DNA of 64,000 nucleotides from Bacteroidota bacterium (GTDB taxonomy: Bacteria > Bacteroidota > Bacteroidia > Chitinophagales > Chitinophagaceae): contig JAFDXL010000005.1 in NCBI GenBank assembly GCA_018267955.1, positions 372,001 through 436,000 on the forward strand, given 5' to 3'. The position numbers and the translations under genes are program-made. The notes beneath the pieces are model-generated. The model was given only the letters and a program-made list of their open reading frames with translations, had not been told where the DNA came from and made no database searches. Shown here one piece after another: positions 1-7,659 of the stretch. Within the stretch, counting starts at the first letter, position 1, and every line of letters starts with the position of its first letter.

Positions 1-118
1 TATGCATTCCAAAATCACTCAATACTAAACTGTAAAAATCTTGATTCTCATTAAACTTCTGAGCAATAGTAGATTTACATACTAATAGTACAGCTAAGAA
101 CAATAGCATTTTTTTCAT
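1..118 (-). CDS. Secreted protein, N-terminal fragment (cut by window edge)
   Basis: An ATG at 118 on the minus strand opens a frame that stays open to the left edge (39 codons seen). It begins M-K-K-M followed by a run of hydrophobic residues (LLFLAVLLV) and an S-T-I-A-Q end, which is a typical signal peptide with cleavage near residue 19. The mature start (KFNENQDFYS) is not diagnostic. It lies 87 bp beyond the stop of the ketosynthase on the same strand, so it could be in the same transcript. The function cannot be judged from this fragment. Confidence 0.6.
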   Translation of the reverse strand, partial: MKKMLLFLAVLLVCKSTIAQKFNENQDFYSLVLSDFGMH

Positions 119-180
119 AGATACAAATATGAATTCTCACGTATAGTCATAAATTATGCTTGAAATTTCATGCTACTTCC

Positions 181-204
181 CAATCAACCAATCAACCAAT
201 CAAC
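181..204. repeat. Three perfect copies of an 8-bp tandem repeat
   Basis: CAATCAAC occurs three times in a row, starting one base beyond the ketosynthase stop codon (206-208). Read on the transcript strand it is GTTGATTG repeated. A longer degenerate relative sits at 2567-2644, at the 3' end of the ammonia-lyase gene. Confidence 0.85.
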
Positions 205-205
205 C

Positions 206-1423
206 CTACTCCCACCTCCTCACTACCAGCGAAGAATTAGTACCCCCAAAGCCAAATGAGTTGGACAGGAACAGGCCGAAGTCCTGCCTCAGGGTTTCGG
301 GGATGATATTGATCTTGGCGCTGTGCTCGTCGGGGTTCTCGAAGTTGATATTCGGTGCTATAAAACCATTCTGCATCATCAGCATACTGTATACTATTTC
401 ACTGGCGCCCGCCATCCAGCATTCGTGGCCGGTCATGCTCTTGGTGCTGCTCACCGGTACTTTGCCGCCAAACACTTCAAATATGGCTTCGGCCTCGCTG
501 CCATCGCCTGCAGGTGTGCTGGTGGCGTGGGCATTGATGTATTGTATATCGGCAGCCGTCATGCCGCTATCTGCCAGTGCGCGGTTGATGCTGCGCACCT
601 GTCCCTCTGTACTCGGGTTGCTGATGTGCTGGCCATTGCTGCTAAAGCCATAGCCTAATACCTCTGCCAGTATGGTAGCACCGCGTGCCTGCGCGCTTTC
701 CAGGCTTTCCAGTATCACGGTAGCGGCGCCGCCACCAGGTACCAGCCCGTCCCTGTCGCGATCGAAAGGACGGGATGCTTTAGCCGGTTCGTCTTCTCGC
801 AGTGAGAAGGTGCCGAGCGCATCAAAATTGGGCATGGAGTAGATGTTCACTTCCTGGGCGCCACCGCAGATAACACGGTCCTGCAGGCCCTGCTTTATGA
901 ACATATAACCCAGCCCTATGGAATGTGATCCGCTGGCACATGCCGCGCTTATAGAAAAGTTAATGCCTTTTAGTTTGAAGATGGTAGAGAGGTTCATCGT
1001 CACCGTACTGTTCAGCACCTGGAACACAGAGCCCGAGCCTACCAGTGTAGTATCCTTTTTTTCGCGTACCAGGTCTATGCCTTCTATCACCGGCTGCGCG
1101 CAGCTGTCGTTGCCATAGATGATGCCTGTTTCGTTATGTTCCAGGTAATCATTGCTCATGCCGGCCTGTGCCAGCGCCTCTGTAGTAGCCATGTAGGCAA
1201 ATTCTGCATGTTCGGGCATCATAATGCGGGCGCGCCTGTCGAGCAGGCCCTTCAATTGCGGACGTTCTACAAAACCCGTTAACCCCGAGCGGTAGCCCAT
1301 TTCTTTACGCCTGGGATCGAGGATAATACCCGACCTGCCGTTGAATAAAGAATCTGTTACCGCTTCCCTGTTCTTACCCAAAGAAGAATAGATGCCTAAA
1401 CCTGTGATTACTACGCGACTCAT
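206..1423 (-). CDS. Beta-ketoacyl-ACP synthase, flexirubin/aryl-polyene type
   Basis: A 405-residue condensing enzyme of the FabF/FabB thiolase fold, which would join malonyl-ACP units to an acyl chain. The full catalytic triad is visible: Cys162 in SAACASGSHS, His298 in NAHATSTPAGD and His332 in KSMTGHECWMAG, so it is an active ketosynthase and not a chain-length factor. The neighbours in the same direction are a FabG-type reductase and a tyrosine ammonia-lyase. That combination is characteristic of flexirubin pigment clusters, in which 4-coumarate primes a polyene chain. A small plus-strand gene and a hairpin separate it from fabG, so it probably has its own promoter; a perfect -7 motif TAACTTTG lies at 1431-1438, only 7 bases before the ATG. 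A housekeeping FabF is less likely because no acpP or fab genes are adjacent. Confidence 0.88.
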   Translation of the reverse strand: MSRVVITGLGIYSSLGKNREAVTDSLFNGRSGIILDPRRKEMGYRSGLTGFVERPQLKGLLDRRARIMMPEHAEFAYMATTEALAQAGMSNDYLEHNETGIIYGNDSCAQPVIEGIDLVREKKDTTLVGSGSVFQVLNSTVTMNLSTIFKLKGINFSISAACASGSHSIGLGYMFIKQGLQDRVICGGAQEVNIYSMPNFDALGTFSLREDEPAKASRPFDRDRDGLVPGGGAATVILESLESAQARGATILAEVLGYGFSSNGQHISNPSTEGQVRSINRALADSGMTAADIQYINAHATSTPAGDGSEAEAIFEVFGGKVPVSSTKSMTGHECWMAGASEIVYSMLMMQNGFIAPNINFENPDEHSAKINIIPETLRQDFGLFLSNSFGFGGTNSSLVVRRWE

Positions 1424-1430
1424 ACAGTTG

Positions 1431-1438
1431 CAAAGTTA
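1431..1438 (-). promoter_or_regulatory. Possible -7 promoter element of the ketosynthase gene
   Basis: On the minus strand this reads TAACTTTG, an exact match to the Bacteroidota -7 consensus TAnnTTTG. It ends 7 bases before the start codon, so the transcript would be almost leaderless. I see no clear -33 TTTG. Confidence 0.3.
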
Positions 1439-1515
1439 ATTTTTAAATGCATGCGTGCCATAATCCGCCGGCTGGTAGCATGGTATTTGCAGCAGATGCA
1501 GTAAAATATTGCCTC

Positions 1516-1704
1516 ATGGAAAAGATAACTTCGTTCGAGAACTGGGAACAGACCAAAAAACAGCTGAAAGCACAATATCCACACCTTACAGAAGATGACC
1601 TCTGCTACGAAATAGGCAAGGAAGAAGAATTACTGAAACACCTGGAGCAGAAACTGGGCAAGACCAAAAAAGAGATACGTAACTGGCTGCATATAATGGG
1701 CTAA
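1516..1704 (+). CDS. Small CsbD-like stress protein
   Basis: A 62-residue soluble, charged protein (MEKITSFENWEQTKKQLK...). It has the CsbD-type pattern: a W/K-rich start, then LTEDDL, then a G-K-E-E-E-L stretch and a second helix ending G-K-T-K-K-E-I-R-N-W. CsbD-like proteins are small general-stress proteins without known enzymatic activity. An in-frame ATG at 1447 would add 23 residues that do not resemble the family, so I prefer 1516. It is the only plus-strand gene inside the pigment gene group and is probably unrelated to it. A hairpin follows 8 bp after its stop. Confidence 0.72.
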   Translation: MEKITSFENWEQTKKQLKAQYPHLTEDDLCYEIGKEEELLKHLEQKLGKTKKEIRNWLHIMG

Positions 1705-1712
1705 AAAAGAAA

Positions 1713-1731
1713 GGCCGGCGTTACGCCGGCC
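1713..1731 (-). terminator. Rho-independent terminator after fabG
   Basis: Perfect 8-bp GC stem (GGCCGGCG/CGCCGGCC) with a TTA loop. On the minus strand it is followed by TTTCTTTTTT, so it ends the fabG transcript. It may also act on the plus-strand small gene. Confidence 0.8.
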
Positions 1732-1754
1732 CTATAACGAGTTTACAAAAGTCT

Positions 1755-2483
1755 TTAGCTATATAATCCGCCGTTGATGGAGATGACCTGGCCGGTGATA
1801 TAAGATGCATTCTTAGAGGCGAGGAAGCCAGCAAGATCTGCCACTTCATCTGCCAGCCCGAAGCGCTTCATCGGTATCAGGTTCACCAGTTCTTTTTCAT
1901 TCAATTCTTCGGTCATATCGGTTTTTACAAAGCCGGGAGCAATAGCGTTTACAGTAATGTTTCGCTTGGCTATCTCCTGTGCCAGTGCTTTGGTAGCGCC
2001 TATCATACCGCCCTTGGCAGCAGAATAGTTTACCTGGCCGGGCATACCCTTCAGTCCGCTTAGCGATACCATATTAATGATGCGCCCATAGCGGTTCATC
2101 AGCATAGGGTTCAGCACCTGTTTGGTAACATGGTACATACCGCCGAGGCTAGTGTCCATCACGCTATCCCATTGCTCGTTGGTCATAGACATCAGCAAGG
2201 TATCCTGCCGTATGCCCGCGTTATTGATGAGTACTTCGATGATATCTTCTTTGTGTGCTTCCATCCAGCCACCTAACACTTTCTCTACATCTTCTTTGCT
2301 GGCTACATCAAAATTCAGTGCTTCTGCATCTACCCCTTTATCTTTTACCAGTTGCACCGTTTCTTCTGCAGCTGCTTTATTCCCTTTATAGTTTACCAGC
2401 ACAGCATATCCCAGCTCTGCCATCTTCAGGCAGCAGGCGCGGCCTATACCTCTTGATCCACCGGTAACCAATGCATATTTCAT
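1755..2483 (-). CDS. fabG: 3-oxoacyl-ACP reductase (FabG-type SDR)
   Basis: A 242-residue classical short-chain dehydrogenase. It shows the NAD(P)-binding TGGSRGIGRA at residues 7-16, the NNAG motif at 87-90 and the Ser140/Tyr153/Lys157 catalytic set (YSAAK). The C-terminal region INGG is typical of FabG. Known FabGs reduce the beta-keto group of acyl-ACP with NADPH. Sitting between an ammonia-lyase and a ketosynthase, it most likely works in the flexirubin-type polyene pathway and not in general fatty acid synthesis. The start ATG at 2483 matches the beginning of the SDR fold. Confidence 0.88.
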   Translation of the reverse strand: MKYALVTGGSRGIGRACCLKMAELGYAVLVNYKGNKAAAEETVQLVKDKGVDAEALNFDVASKEDVEKVLGGWMEAHKEDIIEVLINNAGIRQDTLLMSMTNEQWDSVMDTSLGGMYHVTKQVLNPMLMNRYGRIINMVSLSGLKGMPGQVNYSAAKGGMIGATKALAQEIAKRNITVNAIAPGFVKTDMTEELNEKELVNLIPMKRFGLADEVADLAGFLASKNASYITGQVISINGGLYS

Positions 2484-2566
2484 AATTCAAAATTCAAAAG
2501 TAAAAATTCAAAAACTGTTCCGATTCCGGCCAATGTTCAAAGTGAAAAACCAAAAACAGTATCGTG

Positions 2567-2644
2567 CAAACTATTCAACTAACCAATCAACTATTCAACC
2601 AATCAACTAACTAACCAACCAATCAACTAACCAACTACCTTCCT
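2567..2644. repeat. Degenerate CAAC/CAAT/TAAC simple-sequence tract
   Basis: A 78-base stretch without any G on the plus strand, built of degenerate four-base units (CTAACCAATCAACTATTCAA and similar). It contains the stop codon of the ammonia-lyase gene (2627-2629), whose last codons GTA GTT GGT TAG are themselves repeat sequence. It resembles the 3x8-bp repeat at 181-204. The adjoining 2484-2520 is also simple, with repeated AATTCAAAA units. Confidence 0.75.
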
Positions 2645-4183
2645 GAACTGCGCTATGATATCTGTTTCGCTCATCCATTGTTTTACATCCTGCAGTTTTT
2701 GTGATGCTGCAAAATCTTCTTTGAAGAATGGTATCTGTTCGCGTATAGCCGTGTACATCCATTTTGTAGCCGGCGACAATTTGTTTGCAAAACCGCGCAG
2801 GTCTATCGCCTGCACCAGCGCTACGGCTTCTACACTCAGCACTTCGTACGCATTGTCTATCACACGGCTGCACATCATAGCTGCGTTACAACCCATACTC
2901 ACGATATCCTGGTTGTCGTTATTGTTAGGTATGCTGTGTATATACATGGGGTTGCTCAGCGTTTGGTTCTCGGCAACCGTAGATGTTGCAGGATACTGCA
3001 TGCCTTGTATACCAAAGTTGAGCCCCAGCTTGCCTGCATTGGCAAACGGTGGTAATTTCTGGTTCAGGTGCGGATTCAGCAAAAAGTTGAGCTGGCGTTC
3101 TGCAAGCATCGACAGCTTTGTTACCGCTATTTTCAGCTTATCCATTTCCAGCGCTATATAATCTCCGTGGAAGTTGCCCCCGTGGAAGATGTTCTTATTC
3201 TTGCGGTCTACAACAGGGTTATCGTTTACAGAGTTCAGCTCGTTCACGATCACCTGCTCGGTGTTCAATACCGTATCCAGTATCGGCCCTAATATCTGCG
3301 GCACGCAACGCAGGGAATAGTATTCCTGTACCTTGTCTTCTATCACATCTTCGGTGATCTTCTTATCGTACAGGTGCTCATGACGTTTGCGCATCAGCTT
3401 GCTTTGAGCACCCAGTTTGCGCATCCATTCTGCTACCTGCCTTTGCCCGCGGTGTTGTTTTACATTGTTCAGCTCGGCCGAGAAATGGTCGTCGTACGCT
3501 TCCATCATCTCATTTACCATCAGCGACAGCAAAGTGCTCCACATTACCAGCCTGTGCGCCATCAGCACATTTACGCCACCAATACCCGTCATGGCCGATG
3601 TGCCGTTGAGCATAGCCAGCCCTTCGCGTATATGGATACTTAAAGGTTGCAGTTTCAGTTTTTTGAATACCTCTTTGGCAGGAGTCACCTTTCCTTTCAG
3701 CCAGAAGTTGCCCTCGCCTATCAGGCCCAGTGCCAGGTGTGCCAGTTGCACCAGGTCGCCGCTGGCGCCTACACCGCCGTGCGCATACACACAGGGATAA
3801 GCATCATTGTTCAGCAGCGATACCATTAACTGAACGGTATCAGGATGTATGCCCGAATAGCCTAGCAGCATAGTATTGAGCCTTGCCAGCAACATAGCCC
3901 TGCTATGCTGTGGAGATAGCAACTGCCCCATGCCAGAGCTGTGGCTGCGGATGAGGTTGTATTGCAATTGCTTGCGGTCGGCATCATTGATGCGGTATTG
4001 TGCCATAGGCCCAAAACCGGTATTGATACCGTATATCAGTTTGTTCTTAGAGAAAGACTGTAAAAATTCAAAGCTCTTGCTCACATCCCTGACAGCGGTT
4101 GCCGAGAGGTTTACTTCATTGTGTTGAAGCACCACCTGCTCAAATGTTGCCAGATCTATTGCTTTGCCACCTAGGGAAATCAT
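2627..4183 (-). CDS. Tyrosine ammonia-lyase (aromatic amino acid lyase family)
   Basis: A 518-residue MIO-dependent lyase. The Ala140-Ser141-Gly142 triad that forms the MIO cofactor sits in GGVGASGDL; the catalytic Tyr51 lies in YGINTGFGPM; YSLRCVPQILGP and the N-D-N-P motif follow. It would release ammonia from tyrosine to give 4-coumarate, the starter of flexirubin pigments. The substrate-specificity position reads Ser80-His81, as in histidine ammonia-lyase. However, the wording around it (QYNLIRSHSSG, GGNFHGDYIALEMDKLKI) closely matches the Flavobacterium johnsoniae tyrosine ammonia-lyase as I remember it. No hutU, hutI or hutG is nearby, and fabG and a ketosynthase are. The 3' end runs into a simple-sequence repeat. 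Confidence 0.85.
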   Translation of the reverse strand: MISLGGKAIDLATFEQVVLQHNEVNLSATAVRDVSKSFEFLQSFSKNKLIYGINTGFGPMAQYRINDADRKQLQYNLIRSHSSGMGQLLSPQHSRAMLLARLNTMLLGYSGIHPDTVQLMVSLLNNDAYPCVYAHGGVGASGDLVQLAHLALGLIGEGNFWLKGKVTPAKEVFKKLKLQPLSIHIREGLAMLNGTSAMTGIGGVNVLMAHRLVMWSTLLSLMVNEMMEAYDDHFSAELNNVKQHRGQRQVAEWMRKLGAQSKLMRKRHEHLYDKKITEDVIEDKVQEYYSLRCVPQILGPILDTVLNTEQVIVNELNSVNDNPVVDRKNKNIFHGGNFHGDYIALEMDKLKIAVTKLSMLAERQLNFLLNPHLNQKLPPFANAGKLGLNFGIQGMQYPATSTVAENQTLSNPMYIHSIPNNNDNQDIVSMGCNAAMMCSRVIDNAYEVLSVEAVALVQAIDLRGFANKLSPATKWMYTAIREQIPFFKEDFAASQKLQDVKQWMSETDIIAQFRKVVG

Positions 4184-4274
4184 ATTCAGTAGAGGTATGG
4201 TAAAGTTTGCAAAAATATAAAAACTATATGTAGCAAGCTATACCGGCTACTATATTGCACTATGTATATATGAG

Positions 4275-5072
4275 TTATTTATTTATCTGGGCAGTAAAGG
4301 GATTGCGCAGCTTTACATATCCTGCAAGATCTACCTTGATGCTACCCACCAGTATGGGGCTATCTACACGCACGGGCACATGGTTCTCATCATCACTTAC
4401 CCATACGGTCATCTTTTCACCACCTTTAAAAATAGTGCCTTCGATCAATAGCGGAGATATTTTAATGGTATTGAAAGTTCCGTATTTGGTGGTTACCTGT
4501 TCCTTACCCAGGTAGCGAATGAATAGATTATATACCTGGTCGTCAAGAAACATGCTGAAAGGTATCTTATCGCCGGGATTGTATTTACTGTAATCGATAT
4601 TGCGGGCATAATAGATCGCCGACAATACATCCTGCACACAACGTGGTATCTTAAATACGCCGTTGGTAGATATTGCCTGGCCCATTTCGTGGTTGAACGT
4701 AACATGGTTGTATATCTTAAAGCCGCCCTCATCTACATTGCGGATGAATTTTTGGGGCAGCATTGTTTCGGCATCCAGGAAGGTCTCGTACCTGTCGCGC
4801 ACTTTATAGAACCATTCGTAAGACTTCATGGTCTTGCCATCGCCGGTGATGTGATATACTTTTTTGTTATTCAGCGTCTCGAGCGATGTGGTGAAAGATG
4901 CATAGCCCGCGCCCACCCATATACTACCCATATTGTAGTACACTTTAAAGATCAGTTTCTCGCCATCTTTAAAGCTGGTGTTTTTGATGCCGCAGAAATC
5001 GCTCTGGGCATGAGCGAGGGTGTTTAGCAGTAATAAGGCAAACAGTACACTATATTTTATCCTACGTTTCAT
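4275..5072 (-). CDS. DUF3108 domain protein, exported
   Basis: A 265-residue protein with a clear signal peptide (cut near A-H-A-Q, residues 20-23) and a beta-rich body starting F-K-D-G-E-K-L-I-F-K-V-Y-Y. This beginning and the later VWVSDDENHVPVRV stretch are typical of DUF3108, a periplasmic lipocalin-like beta-barrel family of unknown role. It lies 91 bp upstream of the ammonia-lyase gene and 38 bp downstream of a flippase-like membrane protein gene, all on the minus strand, so the three could be co-transcribed. The pairing with the flippase-like protein hints at lipid or envelope work, but this is only context. Confidence 0.8.
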   Translation of the reverse strand: MKRRIKYSVLFALLLLNTLAHAQSDFCGIKNTSFKDGEKLIFKVYYNMGSIWVGAGYASFTTSLETLNNKKVYHITGDGKTMKSYEWFYKVRDRYETFLDAETMLPQKFIRNVDEGGFKIYNHVTFNHEMGQAISTNGVFKIPRCVQDVLSAIYYARNIDYSKYNPGDKIPFSMFLDDQVYNLFIRYLGKEQVTTKYGTFNTIKISPLLIEGTIFKGGEKMTVWVSDDENHVPVRVDSPILVGSIKVDLAGYVKLRNPFTAQINK

Positions 5073-5110
5073 ATTTCCTATCCAAGGGTGAGTTTTAAAT
5101 ATAACTGAAT

Positions 5111-6076
5111 TTATCGAACCAGCCTTGCTCTCGCTATCATCAGGCTACCTACTACAGACGGTATCGCCAGGTTGATACACCATATTCCAAACGTTGCAGT
5201 AAGGATGCCTATTGTATTATCAGAAAAATGCCCGAACAGGAAGATACCCAAACTACCTCTCGCACCCAGCTCTACCAACGCTACAGAAGGCACCACGGCT
5301 ATCACCCAAAAAAACAGGGCCGACATAAAAAAACCTTCTACCGGTGGCATCATTACATTCATCCATCTTAGTAAAATCAAATATTGTGCCGTGTAAATAG
5401 CGTACCGCAGCAAGGAGATCATTAATATCTTAGCCTGCTGTTTGTCTGTAAACCTTCCCAGCAATTTGCCGTACACATTATACCTGCGCAGCCATTTTAT
5501 TTTACCTATCAGTGGTATCCAGGTATCGAAACGCCAATAGGCAATGAAGGTGATGATCGTAACAATAATGCAACCTATTAATAACATCATGGCAATGCTG
5601 CCGGAGAACGCGATATTATAGTAAGCAAGCCCGAGGCATCCATAAACAAACAGCGTAAGTAATTGCGCCACAGAACCTAATACAGACACAGCAACAAGGC
5701 GCGTGGTATTTTTCCGCTGCATATAGATGAGCCTGCCGGGATATTCACCAATACGATTGGGGGTAACAATGGAAAATGCGATACCTGCTATATAACTCAT
5801 GAATGCCTGCCTGTAGCTGGTGGGCTGGGCAGAGTTGGCCAGCAGTTGCCATTTCCATGCTTCCAGCGCTACGTTAATGGGCATCAGGATCACCACGGTG
5901 GAAAGTAAATACCAAGGCCCTGTATCCCACAGCGTATTCATATCTACCTTCTCCAACTGCCTGATCACCTGCTCGTAAATGCCCCATAGCAACAGTGCAG
6001 ATATAGCCCCGCCCAAAACATAGTTGAGCCATATTTTAGTACTTTTGTTCAAATCCTTTCTTTTTGCAGCAAGCAC
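5111..6076 (-). CDS. Flippase-like integral membrane protein (LPG synthase TM-region family)
   Basis: A 321-residue protein with about eight hydrophobic segments. The pattern resembles the transmembrane half of lysylphosphatidylglycerol synthase (UPF0104/YbhN): an early W-x-x-L-L-x-N segment, then G-I-A-F-S-I-V-T-P-N-R-I-G-E-Y and E-L-G-A-R-G-S near the C terminus. Relatives lack the catalytic domain and may move lipids or precursors across the membrane. The only start that keeps the N-terminal positive stretch is GTG at 6076. That makes its 5' end overlap the divergent ruvC gene by 13 bp. A TTG at about 6055 is an alternative start. Confidence 0.78.
   Translation of the reverse strand: MLAAKRKDLNKSTKIWLNYVLGGAISALLLWGIYEQVIRQLEKVDMNTLWDTGPWYLLSTVVILMPINVALEAWKWQLLANSAQPTSYRQAFMSYIAGIAFSIVTPNRIGEYPGRLIYMQRKNTTRLVAVSVLGSVAQLLTLFVYGCLGLAYYNIAFSGSIAMMLLIGCIIVTIITFIAYWRFDTWIPLIGKIKWLRRYNVYGKLLGRFTDKQQAKILMISLLRYAIYTAQYLILLRWMNVMMPPVEGFFMSALFFWVIAVVPSVALVELGARGSLGIFLFGHFSDNTIGILTATFGIWCINLAIPSVVGSLMIARARLVR
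6040..6047 (+). promoter_or_regulatory. Possible -7 promoter element of ruvC
   Basis: TACTTTTG is an exact match to TAnnTTTG. The expected transcription start is near 6054, about 10 bases before the TTG start of ruvC. The motif lies inside the first codons of the divergent flippase-like gene. No well-spaced -33 TTTG is visible. Confidence 0.35.
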
Positions 6077-6654
6077 CCCATATTATTCTTGGTATAGACC
6101 CCGGTACTACCGTTATGGGATATGGCCTGATCGCTATTGACAAAAATAAGGTTTCGCTGGTGGAAATGGGGGTATTGCAATTATCAAAACATGACGGGCA
6201 TGCTGAACGCCTGGAACTGATCTACCGAAAGATGGAGGCTCTGATACATACGCATAAGCCCATATCCGTAGCTATAGAAGCGCCTTTCTATGGCAAGAAT
6301 GTGCAGAGTATGCTGAAGCTGGGCCGCGCGCAGGGCGTGGCTATAGCCGCCGCCATGAAGTTCGGCCTAAGGGCTGAGGAATACGCCCCGAGAAAAATAA
6401 AGCAATCCATCACGGGCAGGGGTAATGCTACTAAAGAGCAGGTATGGGAGATATTGCAGCATACGCTGCAGTTCAAAGAAGACATCCGTTTTATGGATGC
6501 TTCTGATGCTGTTGCAGTGGCTTTGTGCCACCATTACCAGAACAGACTGCCGGAGCTATCCGCAAAATCCGCTGCCACCATCGCCATCCCCAAAGCAAAA
6601 AAAGGAAACTGGGAATCTTTTATTGCCGCGAATCCGGGCAGGGTAAAAAAATAG
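6064..6654 (+). CDS. ruvC: Holliday junction resolvase RuvC
   Basis: A 196-residue RNase H-fold endonuclease that cuts Holliday junctions at branch migration complexes. All four acidic catalytic positions are visible: Asp12 in LGIDPGTT, Glu72 in AIEAPFYGKN, and Asp145 and Asp148 in MDASDAVAVAL. The start is TTG at 6064. An in-frame TAG at 6037 and the absence of any other start codon before the conserved GIDPG leave no alternative. The extra C-terminal tail (residues 170-196) is lysine-rich and variable in the family. No ruvA or ruvB is adjacent. Confidence 0.93.
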   Translation: MQQAPHIILGIDPGTTVMGYGLIAIDKNKVSLVEMGVLQLSKHDGHAERLELIYRKMEALIHTHKPISVAIEAPFYGKNVQSMLKLGRAQGVAIAAAMKFGLRAEEYAPRKIKQSITGRGNATKEQVWEILQHTLQFKEDIRFMDASDAVAVALCHHYQNRLPELSAKSAATIAIPKAKKGNWESFIAANPGRVKK

Positions 6655-6770
6655 GCTAACCGTTTGTTTTCATTAGCCTGAGAATCCCTGTAAATCAGTA
6701 ATAAATTTCGCCGAAACCCGCTACTAATTTGCATGAATAAAGGGTATTACCTATTTTTAAACTTTAAATC

Positions 6771-6799
6771 TTGTTTATACAACTTAGATTGTATTTTTG
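6771..6799 (+). promoter_or_regulatory. Promoter of the OmpR-type regulator gene
   Basis: TTG at 6771-6773, an 18-bp spacer, then TATTTTTG at 6792-6799, an exact TAnnTTTG -7 box. The predicted start near 6806 gives a leader of about 80 nt before the ATG at 6888. Confidence 0.6.
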
Positions 6800-6887
6800 A
6801 AGTTGTATATTAGAGAAACACATAAGATAAAAAGCACACACTTCATACTTTTAGGTTTTATCCGGGAAAAACAGAATTAAACTAAAT

Positions 6888-7583
6888 ATGGCTGATAAAG
6901 CTAAGATTTTACTTGTAGAGGACGATCCCACATTGAGCTACGTTGTCAGGGATAGCTTATCCAACAACGGATATGACGTAGTGCATTGTGCTGACGCGGA
7001 GACCGCCTGGGCTCAATTCATGAAACACAACTTCGACGTATGCCTGCTGGATGTAATGCTGCCTAAAAAAGACGGTATGCACCTGGCCACACAGATACGA
7101 CAGAAAAACGAAGCTATTCCCATCTTGCTGCTTACATCCAAAAACATGGATGATGACAAGATCGCTGGTTTCAAAAGCGGTGCGGATGACTATATCACCA
7201 AGCCATTCAATATGCAGGAATTGCTCCTGCGCCTGGAAGTGTTCCTGAAACGTACCCGTAAGAAGGAAGAAGATGTGCAGCCTGAGGTGAAACTCGGTAA
7301 CCTTACTTTCGATTATAACAACCTGGTGCTGGAAGGTGATGGCGTATCTCACCAGCTTACACAGCGCGAGGCCGACCTGATCAAATACTTCTGCGCTAAT
7401 GCCAATAAGGTATTAAAGCGCGATGAGATATTACTGAACGTTTGGGGTAAAGAAGATTATTTCCTGGGCCGCAGTATGGATGTGTTCATCACCAAGGTGA
7501 GGAAATACCTGAAAGGCCAGCCGGGCGTAGAGCTGCAAACCATCCACGGAATCGGCTTTAAGTTCGTTTACAATCCCCAATAA
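6888..7583 (+). CDS. OmpR/PhoB-family response regulator
   Basis: A 231-residue regulator. The receiver domain (1-120) has the acidic pocket E11-D12-D13, the phospho-acceptor Asp55 in CLLDVMLP, and the later T/S and Lys switch residues (LLLTSKN, DDYITKPF). A winged-helix DNA-binding domain follows (residues 130-230: LTQREADLIKYF, then GRSMDVFITKVRKYL and IHGIGFKF). Bacteroidota RprY is similar. No histidine kinase gene is next to it, so it is an orphan here. It sits alone between a predicted promoter and a strong bidirectional terminator. A second regulator of the same type is at 19856-20563. Confidence 0.92.
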   Translation: MADKAKILLVEDDPTLSYVVRDSLSNNGYDVVHCADAETAWAQFMKHNFDVCLLDVMLPKKDGMHLATQIRQKNEAIPILLLTSKNMDDDKIAGFKSGADDYITKPFNMQELLLRLEVFLKRTRKKEEDVQPEVKLGNLTFDYNNLVLEGDGVSHQLTQREADLIKYFCANANKVLKRDEILLNVWGKEDYFLGRSMDVFITKVRKYLKGQPGVELQTIHGIGFKFVYNPQ

Positions 7584-7610
7584 TATTTAATCCACCCTCT
7601 TTAAAAAGGC

Positions 7611-7638
7611 AAGGCGAATGGTAGATACCATTCGCCTT
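7611..7638. terminator. Bidirectional terminator between two convergent genes
   Basis: Perfect 13-bp stem (AAGGCGAATGGTA with its complement) and a 2-base loop. It is followed by TTT on the plus strand and by CCTTTTTAAAG on the minus strand, serving the regulator gene and the PorP/SprF gene. Confidence 0.85.
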
Positions 7639-7659
7639 TTCTATCCTCTATATGTAACG

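Noticed and set aside
2627-4183. Histidine ammonia-lyase (hutH)
   Set aside because: The Ser-His motif fits, but no hut genes are nearby and the wording matches the Bacteroidota tyrosine lyase within a pigment gene group.
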